A stretch of 64,000 nucleotides of DNA from Nocardia otitidiscaviarum NBRC 14405 (GCF_000308635.1 NZ_BAGD01000097.1:242266-306265); one strand, 5' to 3'. Counted from the stretch's first letter, positions 26,080 to 35,133 are shown. Translations and numbers: made by a program. Notes: generated by a model not told the origin, from the sequence alone.

Positions 26080-27861
26080 TCAGGGCCGCATTTCCTGGGC
26101 CTTGGTCTTCGCACCCTGCCACATCAGGTGCCACGCTCCCGGATCGCCGCGCAGGATGGCCGCGGCCGTATCCTTCATCTGCTCGAAGCTCGCGTGCGGC
26201 GGAATGGGCGGCACCTCCGGATCACACCGCACGTCGATCACGGTGGGACCGTCGGCGGCCAAGGCGCGCTCCCAGGCTCCGGCGATGTCGGCGGGATCGT
26301 CCACCGCGATCGCACCGAGTCCCATGCAGCGAGCCAGGTCGGCATACGACACATCCGGAATAGTCTGGGACTCCTCGAATTTCGGCGCGCCGCCCATAGC
26401 GCGCAGCTCCCAGGTGACCTGGTTGAGGTCGTTGTTGTGGAAGACGCAGACGACCAGGCGGGGATCCGACCACTCCGACCGGTAGCGGGCGATGGTCAGC
26501 AATTCGGCCAGTCCGTTCATCTGCATGGCACCGTCGCCCACCAGCGCGACCACCGGGCGGTCCGGATGGGCGAATTTCGCGCCGATGGCGTAGGGCACCC
26601 CCGAGCCCATGGTGGCCAGGGTGCCCGACAGCGAACCGCGCATCTGCCCGCGGAAGCGCAGACAGCGGGCATACCAGTTGGTGGACGATCCCGAATCCGA
26701 GGTGACGATGGCATTGTCCGGAACACATTGCGACAGTTCCCATACCACGCGCATGGGATTCACCGGTTTGGCCTCGAGCATGGACTGCTGCTCGACGGTG
26801 CGCCACCAGTCCGAGACATTGTTCTCCACGGTCTCGCGCCAGGAGCGGTCCTCCTGCCGGCGCAACAATGGGATCAGCTCCCGCAGTGTCGATTTCGCAT
26901 CACCGACCAGATTCACCTCGGTCGGGTAGCGCATCCCGATGAGGGTGCCGTCCAAATCGATCTGTACCCCGCGGGCCTGATCGAAGTCCGGCATGAACTG
27001 GGTGTAGGGGAAGTTCGAGCCGATGATGAGCAGGGTGTCGCAGTCGCGCATCAGCTCGTAGCTCGGCCTGCTGCCCAGCAAGCCGATCGGACCGGTCACG
27101 AACGACAGATCATCGGGCAGCACATCCTTGCCGAGCAGTGCCTTGGCCACGCCCGCCCCGGTGATATCCGCGACCTCCAACACCTCCGCGGCCGCGTCGC
27201 GGGCACCCTGCCCGATCAGCATCGCCACCTTCTCCCCCGAGTTCAGCACCTCGGCGGCACGCTCGATCTCGGCGCGCGCCGGAGTGACGACCGTGGGCAA
27301 CCGCCCCGGCGGGCTCGACGGCACATGCTTGAACTCGTGCTGCGGCGGCTCGTAGGACTCCTCCTGCAAATCGGCGGGAATGATCACCGCGGTCGGGGCG
27401 CGCCGGGTGAGCGCGGTACGGAAGGCACGGTCGAGGGCATTGGGCAGCTGGCTGGACACATTCACCTCGACCAGATACTCCGAGGCCACATCCTTGAACA
27501 GCGATTGCAGGTCCACTTCTTGCTGGTAGCTGCCACCCATGGCGCTGCGCGCGGTCTGTCCGACGATGGCGACCACCGGCACATGATCGAGTTTGGCGTC
27601 GTAGAGGCCGTTGAGCAGATGGATCGCGCCGGGGCCGGAGGTTGCCAGGCACACCCCCACCCGGCCGCTGAACTTCGCGTAGCCGGTGGCCTCGAAGGCC
27701 GACATCTCCTCGTGCCGGGCCTGTACGAACTTCGGCTCGTTCTCGGCCCGGCCGAAGGCGGCGACCAGGCCGTTGATGCCGTCGCCCGGGTAACTGAACA
27801 CGGTCTCGACACCCCATTGCCGCAACCGCTGTAGCACGTAATCCGATACGTCCATGGGCAT
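26080..27861 (-). CDS. Thiamine-pyrophosphate enzyme, pyruvate oxidase / pyruvate:quinone dehydrogenase-like
   Basis: 593 residues from ATG 27861, with GAGGAGG 6 bases upstream. Three domains typical of POX/AHAS enzymes: the PYR domain with RHEEMSAFEATGYAK (Glu51) and TSGPGAIHLLNGLYDAK, a central FAD-type domain (VTGPIGLLG, LIIGSNFPYTQF) and a PP domain with VGDGAMQMNGLAEL and HNNDLN for Mg-TPP. PoxB-like decarboxylation of pyruvate to acetate with electron transfer is the best guess; the C-terminus does not show an obvious lipid-binding helix. A GATT-N15-GGGTAG promoter lies upstream. Confidence 0.88.
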   Translation of the reverse strand: MPMDVSDYVLQRLRQWGVETVFSYPGDGINGLVAAFGRAENEPKFVQARHEEMSAFEATGYAKFSGRVGVCLATSGPGAIHLLNGLYDAKLDHVPVVAIVGQTARSAMGGSYQQEVDLQSLFKDVASEYLVEVNVSSQLPNALDRAFRTALTRRAPTAVIIPADLQEESYEPPQHEFKHVPSSPPGRLPTVVTPARAEIERAAEVLNSGEKVAMLIGQGARDAAAEVLEVADITGAGVAKALLGKDVLPDDLSFVTGPIGLLGSRPSYELMRDCDTLLIIGSNFPYTQFMPDFDQARGVQIDLDGTLIGMRYPTEVNLVGDAKSTLRELIPLLRRQEDRSWRETVENNVSDWWRTVEQQSMLEAKPVNPMRVVWELSQCVPDNAIVTSDSGSSTNWYARCLRFRGQMRGSLSGTLATMGSGVPYAIGAKFAHPDRPVVALVGDGAMQMNGLAELLTIARYRSEWSDPRLVVCVFHNNDLNQVTWELRAMGGAPKFEESQTIPDVSYADLARCMGLGAIAVDDPADIAGAWERALAADGPTVIDVRCDPEVPPIPPHASFEQMKDTAAAILRGDPGAWHLMWQGAKTKAQEMRP

Positions 27862-27902
27862 GACTCCTCCTCGTCGTCGTGAATCCCGCCGCTGTCGCCG
27901 TG

Positions 27903-27927
27903 CTACCCGCTCCGGGGACGATCAATC
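27903..27927 (-). promoter_or_regulatory. SigB/SigF-type promoter for the TPP-enzyme gene
   Basis: Minus strand GATT (27927-27924), 15 bases, GGGTAG (27908-27903). Spacer length, -10 sequence and distance to the ATG (42 bases) all match the catalase promoter. Confidence 0.68.
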
Positions 27928-27949
27928 GCCCGGCGGCCGATCCGGTGCC

Positions 27950-27974
27950 GTGTGCGGCGCGGCCCAGCGGGTAA
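27950..27974 (+). promoter_or_regulatory. Weak SigB/SigF-like promoter candidate for the FAD/Fe-S dehydrogenase gene
   Basis: GTGT (27950-27953), 15 bases, GGGTAA (27969-27974). It is 39 bases before ATG 28013. The match is looser than for the catalase and TPP-enzyme promoters. Confidence 0.4.
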
Positions 27975-28012
27975 CCGGGCCGCGTGGAGCAGTCACGGGA
28001 GGAGGGTGTCGC

Positions 28013-30988
28013 ATGACACGGATGGACGACAGCGGCGTCGAGCGCGCGGACGACCGGTCCGAATCACCTCGGATCGACACGCGGACGCTGGAGCGGGAGT
28101 TGCGGATGGCCGTCCGGGGCGAGGTGCGCTTCGACTCCGGAACTCGGGCGACCTACGCCACCGATGCCTCGAACTACCGGCAGGTGCCGCTGGGAGTGGT
28201 GCTGCCGCGCACGCCCGAGGACGCCGAAGCCGCGGTCGCGGTGTGTCGCGCGCACGACGCGCCGGTGCTGTCGCGCGGTGGCGGCACCAGCCTGGCCGGC
28301 CAATGCTGCAACAGCGGGGTCGTGCTGGACTGGAGCAAATTCTGCGACCGGGTGGTCTCGGTGGACCGCGACGCGCGCACCGCCATCGTCGAGCCGGGTA
28401 TCGCCCTGGACGAGCTCAACGACCGGCTGGCCGACACCGGACTGATGGTGGGTCCGCGCCCGTCCACGCATGACAGCTGCACCATCGGCGGCATGATCGG
28501 CAACAACTCCTGCGGCTCCACCGCGCAGGAGTACGGCAAGATGGCCGATTCGGTGCGTCGGCTGGAGGTGCTCACCTACGCCGGAACCCGTGCCTGGGTG
28601 GGAGCGGCCGCCGACGACGCGCAGGCGGCCCTGATCGAGCGCGGTGGGGAGCTGGGCGAGATCGTGCGACGACTGCGCGATCTGCGCGACCGCTACGCCG
28701 ACGAGATCCGGTCCCGCTTTCCCGATATTCCGCGCCGGGTCTCCGGGTACAACCTCGACGCGCTGCTGCCGGAGCGGGACTTCCATCTGGCACGGCTGCT
28801 GGTGGGCAGTGAGAGCACCCTGGTGACGGTGTTGCGGGCCGAGATCGAACTGGTGCCCAGGCCGGGGGCCGTCACACTCGCCGTCCTGGGCTACCCCGAT
28901 ATCGCCACCGCCGCGGACGCGGTGCCGCGGATCCTGCCGTACGAACCGTCCGCGCTCGAGGCCATCGACCATCGGCTGGTGGAGCTGGAACGCACCCGCG
29001 CCCTGGCCACTGCGGCCGCCCGCCAATTGCCCGAGGGCCGGGGCTGGCTCATGGTGCAATTCCACGGGGAGGATCAGGAGGCGGCGGATCGCAAGGCGCA
29101 CACCATGATGCGGGAGGTGTGCGACCGCACCGGGGCCACCGGCGTGCTGCTCGACGATCCGCGACGCCAGGCCGAGGTCTGGGCGGCCCGCGAGGCCGGG
29201 CTCGGAGCCACCGCGTATCCGCCCGACGGACCGGAAACCCACGAGGGCTGGGAGGACGCCGCGGTACCGCCCGACCGGCTCGGCGACTACCTGCGCGACT
29301 TCGAGAAACTGCTGGACGAGTTCGGCTACCAATCCGCCTCGCTGTACGGCCATTTCGGTCACGGCTGCGTGCACACCCGCATTCCCTTCGATCTGCGCAC
29401 CGCCGACGGCATCGCGCGGTACCGCCGGTTCGTGGCGCGCGCGGCGCGGCTGGTGACCGAGTACGGCGGCTCGCTGTCCGGTGAGCACGGCGACGGCCAG
29501 TCGCGCGGTGAACTGCTGCCGATCATGTTCGGCGACCGGGTGGTTCGTGCGTTCACCGAACTCAAGGACATCTTCGATCCTCGCGACCGCATGAACCCCG
29601 GTAAGGTCGCCCGGCCCCACCGCCTCGACCAGAATCTGCGCCAGGGCGTGGACTACCGGCCCTGGGAACCGGAGACCCACTTCGCCTTCCCACACGACGA
29701 CCACCGCTTCAGCGTGGCCGCGGGCCGCTGTGTGGGAGTCGGGAAATGCCGCGGCCACCAAGGCGGAGTGATGTGCCCCAGCTACCGGGTGACCCGCGAG
29801 GAGGAGCACTCCACGCGCGGGCGGGCGCGGCTGCTGTTCGAAATGCTCAACGGCGACGTGATCACCGACGGCTGGCGCTCCGAGGAGGTGCACGACGCGC
29901 TCGATCTGTGCCTGGCCTGCAAGGGATGTCGCAGTGACTGCCCGGTCGACGTCGATATGGCGACCTACAAGGCCGAATTCCTGTCCCACTACCACCACAA
30001 CCGGATTCGGCCCATGGCGCACTATTCGATGGGCTGGATACCGCTGTGGGCGCGGCTGGCCACCAGCATGAGCGGATTCGCCAATGCGGTGGTGCAGTCG
30101 CGCACGCTGGGACAGCTGGTGAAGCGCGCCGGGGGCATGGCCCCGGCGCGCGCCATGCCCCGTTTCGCCGATACCCGCTTCACCACGATATTCCCTGAGC
30201 TGCACCAGGATTCGACGGGCACGCGCGGCACCGTACTGCTGTGGCCCGACACCTTCACCAACAACTTCGAACCCGAGGTGGCCCGCGCCGCGGTCCGGGT
30301 CCTGAACGCGGCCGGTTTCACCGTCCGGGTGCCCACCCGCGCCGTGTGCTGCGGCCTGACCTGGATCTCCACCGGCCAGCTGCCCACCGCCAAACGTATT
30401 CTGCGCCGCACACTGCGGACGCTGCGTCCCGAACTGCGGCTGAGCACGCCGGTGGTGGTGCTGGAACCCAGCTGTGCCGCCGTCTTCCGCTCCGACCTGC
30501 CCGAGCTGCTGCACGGCGACGAGGACGCCCACCGGCTGGCCGAGCAGACCCGCACCCTCGCCGAACTGCTCGCCGAACGCGCCCCCGAGTGGCAACCACC
30601 CCGGCTGGACTCGCACGCCGTGGTCCAGCCCCACTGCCACCACCACGCCATCCTCGGATTCGACCCCGACCGCGACCTCCTCTCCCGCACCGGTCTCGAC
30701 GCCGACGTTCTCGACGCCGGATGCTGCGGCCTGGCGGGCAGTTTCGGCTTCGAACGCGGCCACTACGACGTCTCCGTGGCCTGCGCCGAGGACAAACTCA
30801 TGCCCGCCATCCGCGCCCAGCCTCCCGGCACCCTCATCACCGCCGACGGCTTCAGCTGCCGCACCCAGATCCGCGAACTGGCCCCGGATACCGCGCCCGT
30901 GCACTCCGCACAGCTGCTGGCCCGCGGCCTCGACCGGTCGAGCACCGCGCACGCACCGGACCGGGATACCGGTCCCGTCGTGCCGTAA
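28013..30988 (+). CDS. Fused FAD-linked oxidase / Fe-S oxidoreductase (D-2-hydroxyacid dehydrogenase, GlcD-GlcF type)
   Basis: 991 residues from ATG 28013, with GGGAGGAGGG upstream. The N-terminal half is a PCMH-type FAD oxidase (LSRGGGTSLAGQ, VGPRPSTHDSCTIGGMIGNNSCG; C-terminal HFGHGCVHTRI and SGEHGDGQSRGELLP). A ferredoxin part follows, with the second cluster CLACKGCRSDCP. The first cluster is spaced CVGVGKC then MCPS. Two CCG motifs (CCGLTWIS, CCGLAGSFGFERGHY) end the chain. Such fusions oxidise D-lactate, glycolate or 2-hydroxyglutarate and pass electrons to quinone. It is divergent from the TPP enzyme, so a pyruvate-lactate link is plausible. Confidence 0.9.
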   Translation: MTRMDDSGVERADDRSESPRIDTRTLERELRMAVRGEVRFDSGTRATYATDASNYRQVPLGVVLPRTPEDAEAAVAVCRAHDAPVLSRGGGTSLAGQCCNSGVVLDWSKFCDRVVSVDRDARTAIVEPGIALDELNDRLADTGLMVGPRPSTHDSCTIGGMIGNNSCGSTAQEYGKMADSVRRLEVLTYAGTRAWVGAAADDAQAALIERGGELGEIVRRLRDLRDRYADEIRSRFPDIPRRVSGYNLDALLPERDFHLARLLVGSESTLVTVLRAEIELVPRPGAVTLAVLGYPDIATAADAVPRILPYEPSALEAIDHRLVELERTRALATAAARQLPEGRGWLMVQFHGEDQEAADRKAHTMMREVCDRTGATGVLLDDPRRQAEVWAAREAGLGATAYPPDGPETHEGWEDAAVPPDRLGDYLRDFEKLLDEFGYQSASLYGHFGHGCVHTRIPFDLRTADGIARYRRFVARAARLVTEYGGSLSGEHGDGQSRGELLPIMFGDRVVRAFTELKDIFDPRDRMNPGKVARPHRLDQNLRQGVDYRPWEPETHFAFPHDDHRFSVAAGRCVGVGKCRGHQGGVMCPSYRVTREEEHSTRGRARLLFEMLNGDVITDGWRSEEVHDALDLCLACKGCRSDCPVDVDMATYKAEFLSHYHHNRIRPMAHYSMGWIPLWARLATSMSGFANAVVQSRTLGQLVKRAGGMAPARAMPRFADTRFTTIFPELHQDSTGTRGTVLLWPDTFTNNFEPEVARAAVRVLNAAGFTVRVPTRAVCCGLTWISTGQLPTAKRILRRTLRTLRPELRLSTPVVVLEPSCAAVFRSDLPELLHGDEDAHRLAEQTRTLAELLAERAPEWQPPRLDSHAVVQPHCHHHAILGFDPDRDLLSRTGLDADVLDAGCCGLAGSFGFERGHYDVSVACAEDKLMPAIRAQPPGTLITADGFSCRTQIRELAPDTAPVHSAQLLARGLDRSSTAHAPDRDTGPVVP

Positions 30989-31010
30989 CCGAGAACAAGC
31001 TGGTGGGGGC

Positions 31011-31035
31011 GTTTGCCGGGCGATCCGGCGGGCAT
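31011..31035 (+). promoter_or_regulatory. SigB/SigF-like promoter candidate for the PRC-barrel gene
   Basis: GTTT (31011-31014), 15 bases, GGGCAT (31030-31035). It has one mismatch in the -10. It lies 96 bases before ATG 31131, further away than in the other cases. Confidence 0.45.
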
Positions 31036-31130
31036 GTCCGGAACAGGACACCGCTCAGCGTCGACGCGTCCGGGGCGTGATCCGGTGTTTGGTTCACCGG
31101 GCGCACGCCGGGCCGGAAAGGAGCACAGTC

Positions 31131-31541
31131 ATGGCCGAGCAGCGGCTACCCACGCTCATCGATCTGGACGACACCGATCTGACCCTGCGAAACCCGTCCT
31201 ACGACATCAGGAACCGCACCGTCGTCGATCCGGAGGAGAACGAGGTCGGGGAGGTCGACGGGCTCATCATCGACGAGAACGAGCGACGGGTGCGGTTCAT
31301 TCGGATCGCATCCGGCGGGGTGCTCGGGTTCGGGCAGACCAAGCGGCTGGTGCCGGTGGAGGCGATCGTCGGGATCGAGGGGAAGTCGGTGCACATCGAC
31401 CGCACCAGACAGCAGGTCACCGACAGCCAGCCCTACGATCCGCCGCTCGTCGACGCACCCACGTTCTACGAGGCGCTGTACGGACAGTACGGGTACACAC
31501 CGTTCTGGGCGGCGGGGATGGGGCGCTACCCCACCCCGTGA
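31131..31541 (+). CDS. PRC-barrel domain protein
   Basis: 136 residues from ATG 31131 with GGAAAGGAG upstream. The PRC-barrel beta strands are clear: YDIRNRTVVDPEENEVGEVDGLIIDENERRVRF and FGQTKRLVPVEAIVGIEG. The tail is rich in Tyr, Phe and Pro. PRC-barrel proteins of this size are common in stress regulons of actinobacteria and cyanobacteria, but their molecular role is not known. It is the last gene of the accessory stress block. Confidence 0.88.
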   Translation: MAEQRLPTLIDLDDTDLTLRNPSYDIRNRTVVDPEENEVGEVDGLIIDENERRVRFIRIASGGVLGFGQTKRLVPVEAIVGIEGKSVHIDRTRQQVTDSQPYDPPLVDAPTFYEALYGQYGYTPFWAAGMGRYPTP

Positions 31542-31639
31542 CCCGCGCCGCGCCCACCGCTCACGCGGCGGTCGTCGCGGCCACGATCGCGTCGACGGGA
31601 TGCGCGGCCCGACGGTGCCGGGCGGTTCTTCGGCCGAAT

Positions 31640-32707
31640 TCAGCTGTACGCCACGCTCATCGCGGCCGGTGCCACCGCTTCGGGTCGCCGCACCGGCGCG
31701 TCGTGCGCGGCGGTGGGTTGCGCGGCGGGCGACTGCGCCTGCGCCAGTTCCGCCTGGAGTTCGTGGATGAGACCGGCGGCAATGGCCTGGTTGGGGTGGT
31801 CGTCGTGCAGGGCTCGTTCGCAGCGCAGCGCGAGGTCGCGGCGGTCGGTGCCGGGCAGTTCGAGCGGCTGCAACACCACCTCGGCCACGACACCCCGCGA
31901 GCGCAGCACCCGGCGAATGGAATCCATCAGGGTGTCGGTGCCGACGAAACCCGGGACCGTGGAGAGTTCACCCGCGCGGTCCAGATAGCGCACGCGAATC
32001 GGCTGCACGGGCACCTCGGCGTCGACGGCGGCCTGGAACAGCGCGGGGCGCATGCGACCGCGCCCGCGACCGCACCAGGTGGTGCCCTCGGGGAAAACAC
32101 CCACGCGCTCACCGGATTTCAGGCGCTCCACCATGGTCTTCACCACGGCGGGCAGGGTGCGTAGATTCTCGCGCTCGATGGGGATGACGCGCACCAGGCG
32201 GGCCACATCGCCGAGCAGCGGCCAGTTCACCAGATCCGCGCGGGCCACGAAACCCATGGGCTGTACGGCGCTCAGCACCACGATATCGGTCCAGCCCACA
32301 TGGTCGGCGACCACCAGCAGACCGCGGCCGACGTGGCCGTCCTCGATCCGGGTCGCGGTATCGGTGCGCGGCGCCCCGGTGACGGCGTCGTACTCGACGC
32401 GCACCGGGCCGTCGCCGCGCCGGTCCACGACGCGGACGCGAATGCCGCAGCACGACAGCAGGGTTCGCGCGTAACCGCGCTGCACGGCGGGTCGCCAGCG
32501 GCGCGGGGTGGCCAGATAGGCGGCGGGGAAGGTGGACAGCACGGCCGCGAAGGACAGAATGCGTCCGGCGACCCGCAGGGTTCCGGACTCAGCGGTGGCC
32601 TCGACGCAGTCGGGACCGCAGGGGCTCGACGGCATCCAGGCGTGCACGGGCGCGGCGGGCGGGCACGACAGCGGTGCCGAACCCGGGGACAGGAAGGCGG
32701 GCATCAT
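31640..32707 (-). CDS. PlsC-type 1-acyl-glycerol/lyso-lipid acyltransferase (OlsA-like)
   Basis: 355 residues from ATG 32707 (ATG 32704 also possible). The acyltransferase motif is HVGWTD in VVADHVGWTDIVVLS (HX4D) and block III is FPEGTTW. A hydrophobic segment near 45-65 suggests membrane association. The C-terminal tail is Ala/Gln-rich. It starts six bases after the stop of the GNAT gene, so the pair is co-translated. Rv3026c is the likely counterpart. With the GNAT partner the layout recalls OlsA with OlsB for ornithine lipids, an inference only. Confidence 0.86.
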   Translation of the reverse strand: MMPAFLSPGSAPLSCPPAAPVHAWMPSSPCGPDCVEATAESGTLRVAGRILSFAAVLSTFPAAYLATPRRWRPAVQRGYARTLLSCCGIRVRVVDRRGDGPVRVEYDAVTGAPRTDTATRIEDGHVGRGLLVVADHVGWTDIVVLSAVQPMGFVARADLVNWPLLGDVARLVRVIPIERENLRTLPAVVKTMVERLKSGERVGVFPEGTTWCGRGRGRMRPALFQAAVDAEVPVQPIRVRYLDRAGELSTVPGFVGTDTLMDSIRRVLRSRGVVAEVVLQPLELPGTDRRDLALRCERALHDDHPNQAIAAGLIHELQAELAQAQSPAAQPTAAHDAPVRRPEAVAPAAMSVAYS

Positions 32708-32713
32708 GGCGGA

Positions 32714-33562
32714 TCACCGGGCATCGAACGTGGCCGCGGCGCTGCGCAACCGGTCCAGGTAGCGGGTGTTCACGGTGGCGAAGCCGAGCAGCGCCACGAA
32801 GTCGGCGACACCGAAATCGGGGTCGTGGGCGGGCTCACCGCAGATCTGCGCGCCCAGGCGCAGATACCCGTTGAGCAGCGGCGGCACCTTCGCGCGGGCG
32901 GGCGGTTCCAGCTCGTCGAGGGTGCGGCCGTCCACCTCCACCGGGCGGTACGGGTGCACGAAGCGCTCCGGCGTCACCGCGTGGCGGGCGAGCAGCATGT
33001 CCCGCACCCCGCGCACGTTCACCCCGGGCTCGTCCTCGGGCGCCAGCCGCATGGGCACCGAGACGCAGCCCATCACCCAGTCGTAGCCGGTGATCTCGAT
33101 GTAGTGCAGGATGCCCGCCCACATGAGGCTGAGCACCGAACCGTTGCGGTGTTCGGGCATCACGCACGCGCGGCCCATCTCGACGATCCGCTGCCCTTCC
33201 GGATCCAGTCCGGTGAGGTCGAATTCGGTGGCGGTGTAGTAGCCGCCGGCGGCGGACACCTTGTGCGGCGGCAGCATTCGGTAGCAGCCCACGAACTCGT
33301 CGGTGTGGTTGTCCCGGACCAGCAGGTGATCGCAGTGCTCGTCGAAACGGTCGTGGTCGCGACCGGTACCGTCGTCGGCGATGGTGAAACCGGGCTCGTC
33401 GGCGAAGACCCGGTAGCGCAGCCGCTGGGCCACCTCGCGGTGGGCCGCATCGGATTCGACGACCAGGGAGTACCGGGCACGACCCGGGGAGCGGATCGGT
33501 TCCGGGGTGGAACATGGCGCGGCGGAGAGCAGGGCGGGAGTCGACGCTGCCTTGGTGGTCAT
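32714..33562 (-). CDS. GNAT-fold N-acyltransferase (OlsB/hemolysin-like, Acetyltransf_5)
   Basis: 282 residues from ATG 33562; TTG 33574 is an alternative. The family is recognised by QRLRYRVFADEPGF, FDEHCDHLLVRD, YTATEFDLTGL and EMGRACVMPEHRNG. In OlsB this fold transfers a 3-hydroxyacyl chain to ornithine. The downstream partner is a PlsC-type acyltransferase, the usual second enzyme. It is the Rv3027c counterpart by position. Whether an ornithine lipid or another acylated lipid is made is unknown. Confidence 0.83.
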   Translation of the reverse strand: MTTKAASTPALLSAAPCSTPEPIRSPGRARYSLVVESDAAHREVAQRLRYRVFADEPGFTIADDGTGRDHDRFDEHCDHLLVRDNHTDEFVGCYRMLPPHKVSAAGGYYTATEFDLTGLDPEGQRIVEMGRACVMPEHRNGSVLSLMWAGILHYIEITGYDWVMGCVSVPMRLAPEDEPGVNVRGVRDMLLARHAVTPERFVHPYRPVEVDGRTLDELEPPARAKVPPLLNGYLRLGAQICGEPAHDPDFGVADFVALLGFATVNTRYLDRLRSAAATFDAR

Positions 33563-33758
33563 AACGACGATCAAGCCAGGCGCACACTGCGTCGGAGCAA
33601 CCTGTGGATGGCGAGCCGATGCCAGTCGAGTGAACGTGATCTGGCCCGCACGCGGAGTTCATCGGACGGTCGCTGACCGTTCCCTACCAGGACAAACGCT
33701 GGTTTCCCAGGTCGCGATCCGGGTGCGGCGGGACTACGCTTTCGCAATCGAACATACG

Positions 33759-33791
33759 CCGACCGCCCGGTGACGAACGCCGGGCGGTCGG
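33759..33791. terminator. Hairpin terminator after the type II NADH dehydrogenase gene
   Basis: A perfect 12-bp stem (CCGACCGCCCGG at 33759-33770, complement at 33780-33791) has a 9-base loop, starting 14 bases after the ndh stop. The rest of the 33563-33804 gap shows no open frame or other structure that I can support. Confidence 0.72.
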
Positions 33792-33804
33792 GTCTGCCGC
33801 GCGG

Positions 33805-35097
33805 TCAGGCCGCGCGTCGGTATTCCGAGATCTCCGGCGCGGCGGGCTTTTCCACCTCGTCGAAGCCGGGCCGCCCGGTACCGATGAAGGCCACCAGCCA
33901 CGAGAAGACCGCGGCGAAGCGGTTGCGGAAGCCGACCAGGTAGAACAGATGCACCGCCAGCCAGGCGACCCAGGCGACGGTGCCGGTGAACTTGATCTTA
34001 TCGTTGACCTTGGTGACCGCGCTGAACCGGCTGATCACCGCCATGCTGCCCTTGTCCCAGTACACGAACGGGGTGGCGACCTGCTTCTTGCGGCGGATGA
34101 TGTCCGCGACGTGGCGACCCTCCTGCATGGCCACCGGCGACTGGCCCGGGTAGCCGTTGAGCGAGGTCATATCGCCGATGGCGTAGATGTCGGCGTGGCC
34201 GCCCACGGTGAGGTCGGGATTGACCAATAGTCTTCCGGCACGGTCGGTTTCGCAGCCGGTGGCCTCGGCCAGCAGGCGCGCGAAGCCGCCCGCCTGCACA
34301 CCGGCCGACCACACCACGGTCTCGGCGGCGATGCCACGCTCCACGCCGTCCTTGCTCTTGACGGTCACCTTGCCGAGTTCGATATCGGTCACGAAGGTGT
34401 CCAGCAGCACCTCGACGCCGCTGTCGGCGAGCGAGCGCTTCGCGTATTCCGACAGATTGCCGCCGAAGGGCGGCAGCACCGCACCGGCGCCCTCGACCAG
34501 GGTGACCGACACCTCCTGGCGGTAGTGCCGCTTCGACAGCTCCTTCAGCTGGCCCGCGACCTCGACGCCGGTCGCGCCCGCGCCCACCACCACGAAGCTC
34601 AGCAGGCGTTCACGGGTGGCCGGATCGGCGTTCTCGGCCATCGCGAAGACATGCTCGATCTGGGCGCGCAGGCGCTTGGCATCGTCGATGGTCTTGAGCG
34701 AGAAGGTCTTGTCGGCGAAATCGTCACGGCCGAAGTAGGACTGGCTGGCACCGGTCGCCGCGATGAGCTTGTTGTAGCGGATGCGCCGCAGGCCCTCGGG
34801 CGTCTCGTAGGTGAGGACGGCGTCCTCGGCGTCGATTCCGACGACCGTGCCCAGCCTGGCCTCACCGTGCTTGTGGTGACGAATGATGTTCTTGATGGGT
34901 GGCGCGATCTCATCGGAGGCCAGCACACCCGTCGCTACCTGGTAGAGCAGCGGCTGGAACAGATGCTCCGGAGTGGCCGAGATGAGAACGTAATCGATCC
35001 CCGACTTGTTCAACTGCTTGGCGGCGGCCAAGCCACCGAAGCCCGATCCGACGATGACGACATCAGTGGCTTCGATCCCCGAATCCAAGTACTGCAT
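33805..35097 (-). CDS. ndh: Type II NADH:quinone dehydrogenase (non-proton-pumping)
   Basis: 430 residues from ATG 35097. Two Rossmann motifs are visible: GSGFGGLAAAKQL near 17-29 for FAD and FVVVGAGATGVEVAGQL near 167 for NADH, then ADIYAIGDMTSLNG. The C-terminal amphipathic/hydrophobic part (VAWLAVHLFYLVGFRNRF) attaches it to the membrane. It feeds NADH electrons to menaquinone. It is divergent from a LysR gene, which may control it; the intergenic region carries a GGAAC-N6-GTTCC repeat. Confidence 0.92.
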   Translation of the reverse strand: MQYLDSGIEATDVVIVGSGFGGLAAAKQLNKSGIDYVLISATPEHLFQPLLYQVATGVLASDEIAPPIKNIIRHHKHGEARLGTVVGIDAEDAVLTYETPEGLRRIRYNKLIAATGASQSYFGRDDFADKTFSLKTIDDAKRLRAQIEHVFAMAENADPATRERLLSFVVVGAGATGVEVAGQLKELSKRHYRQEVSVTLVEGAGAVLPPFGGNLSEYAKRSLADSGVEVLLDTFVTDIELGKVTVKSKDGVERGIAAETVVWSAGVQAGGFARLLAEATGCETDRAGRLLVNPDLTVGGHADIYAIGDMTSLNGYPGQSPVAMQEGRHVADIIRRKKQVATPFVYWDKGSMAVISRFSAVTKVNDKIKFTGTVAWVAWLAVHLFYLVGFRNRFAAVFSWLVAFIGTGRPGFDEVEKPAAPEISEYRRAA

Positions 35098-35133
35098 GAC
35101 AGCTCCCTTCTGTCATGACTAACCGTGATTCGG

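Noticed and set aside
28064..31051. A 995-codon minus-strand frame over the FAD/Fe-S dehydrogenase
   Set aside because: The plus strand encodes a full multidomain enzyme with ribosome binding site and cofactor motifs; the antisense frame has none.
33563..33804. Search for a small gene or tRNA in this gap
   Set aside because: Only the ndh hairpin is convincing; no cloverleaf and no frame with a ribosome binding site were seen.
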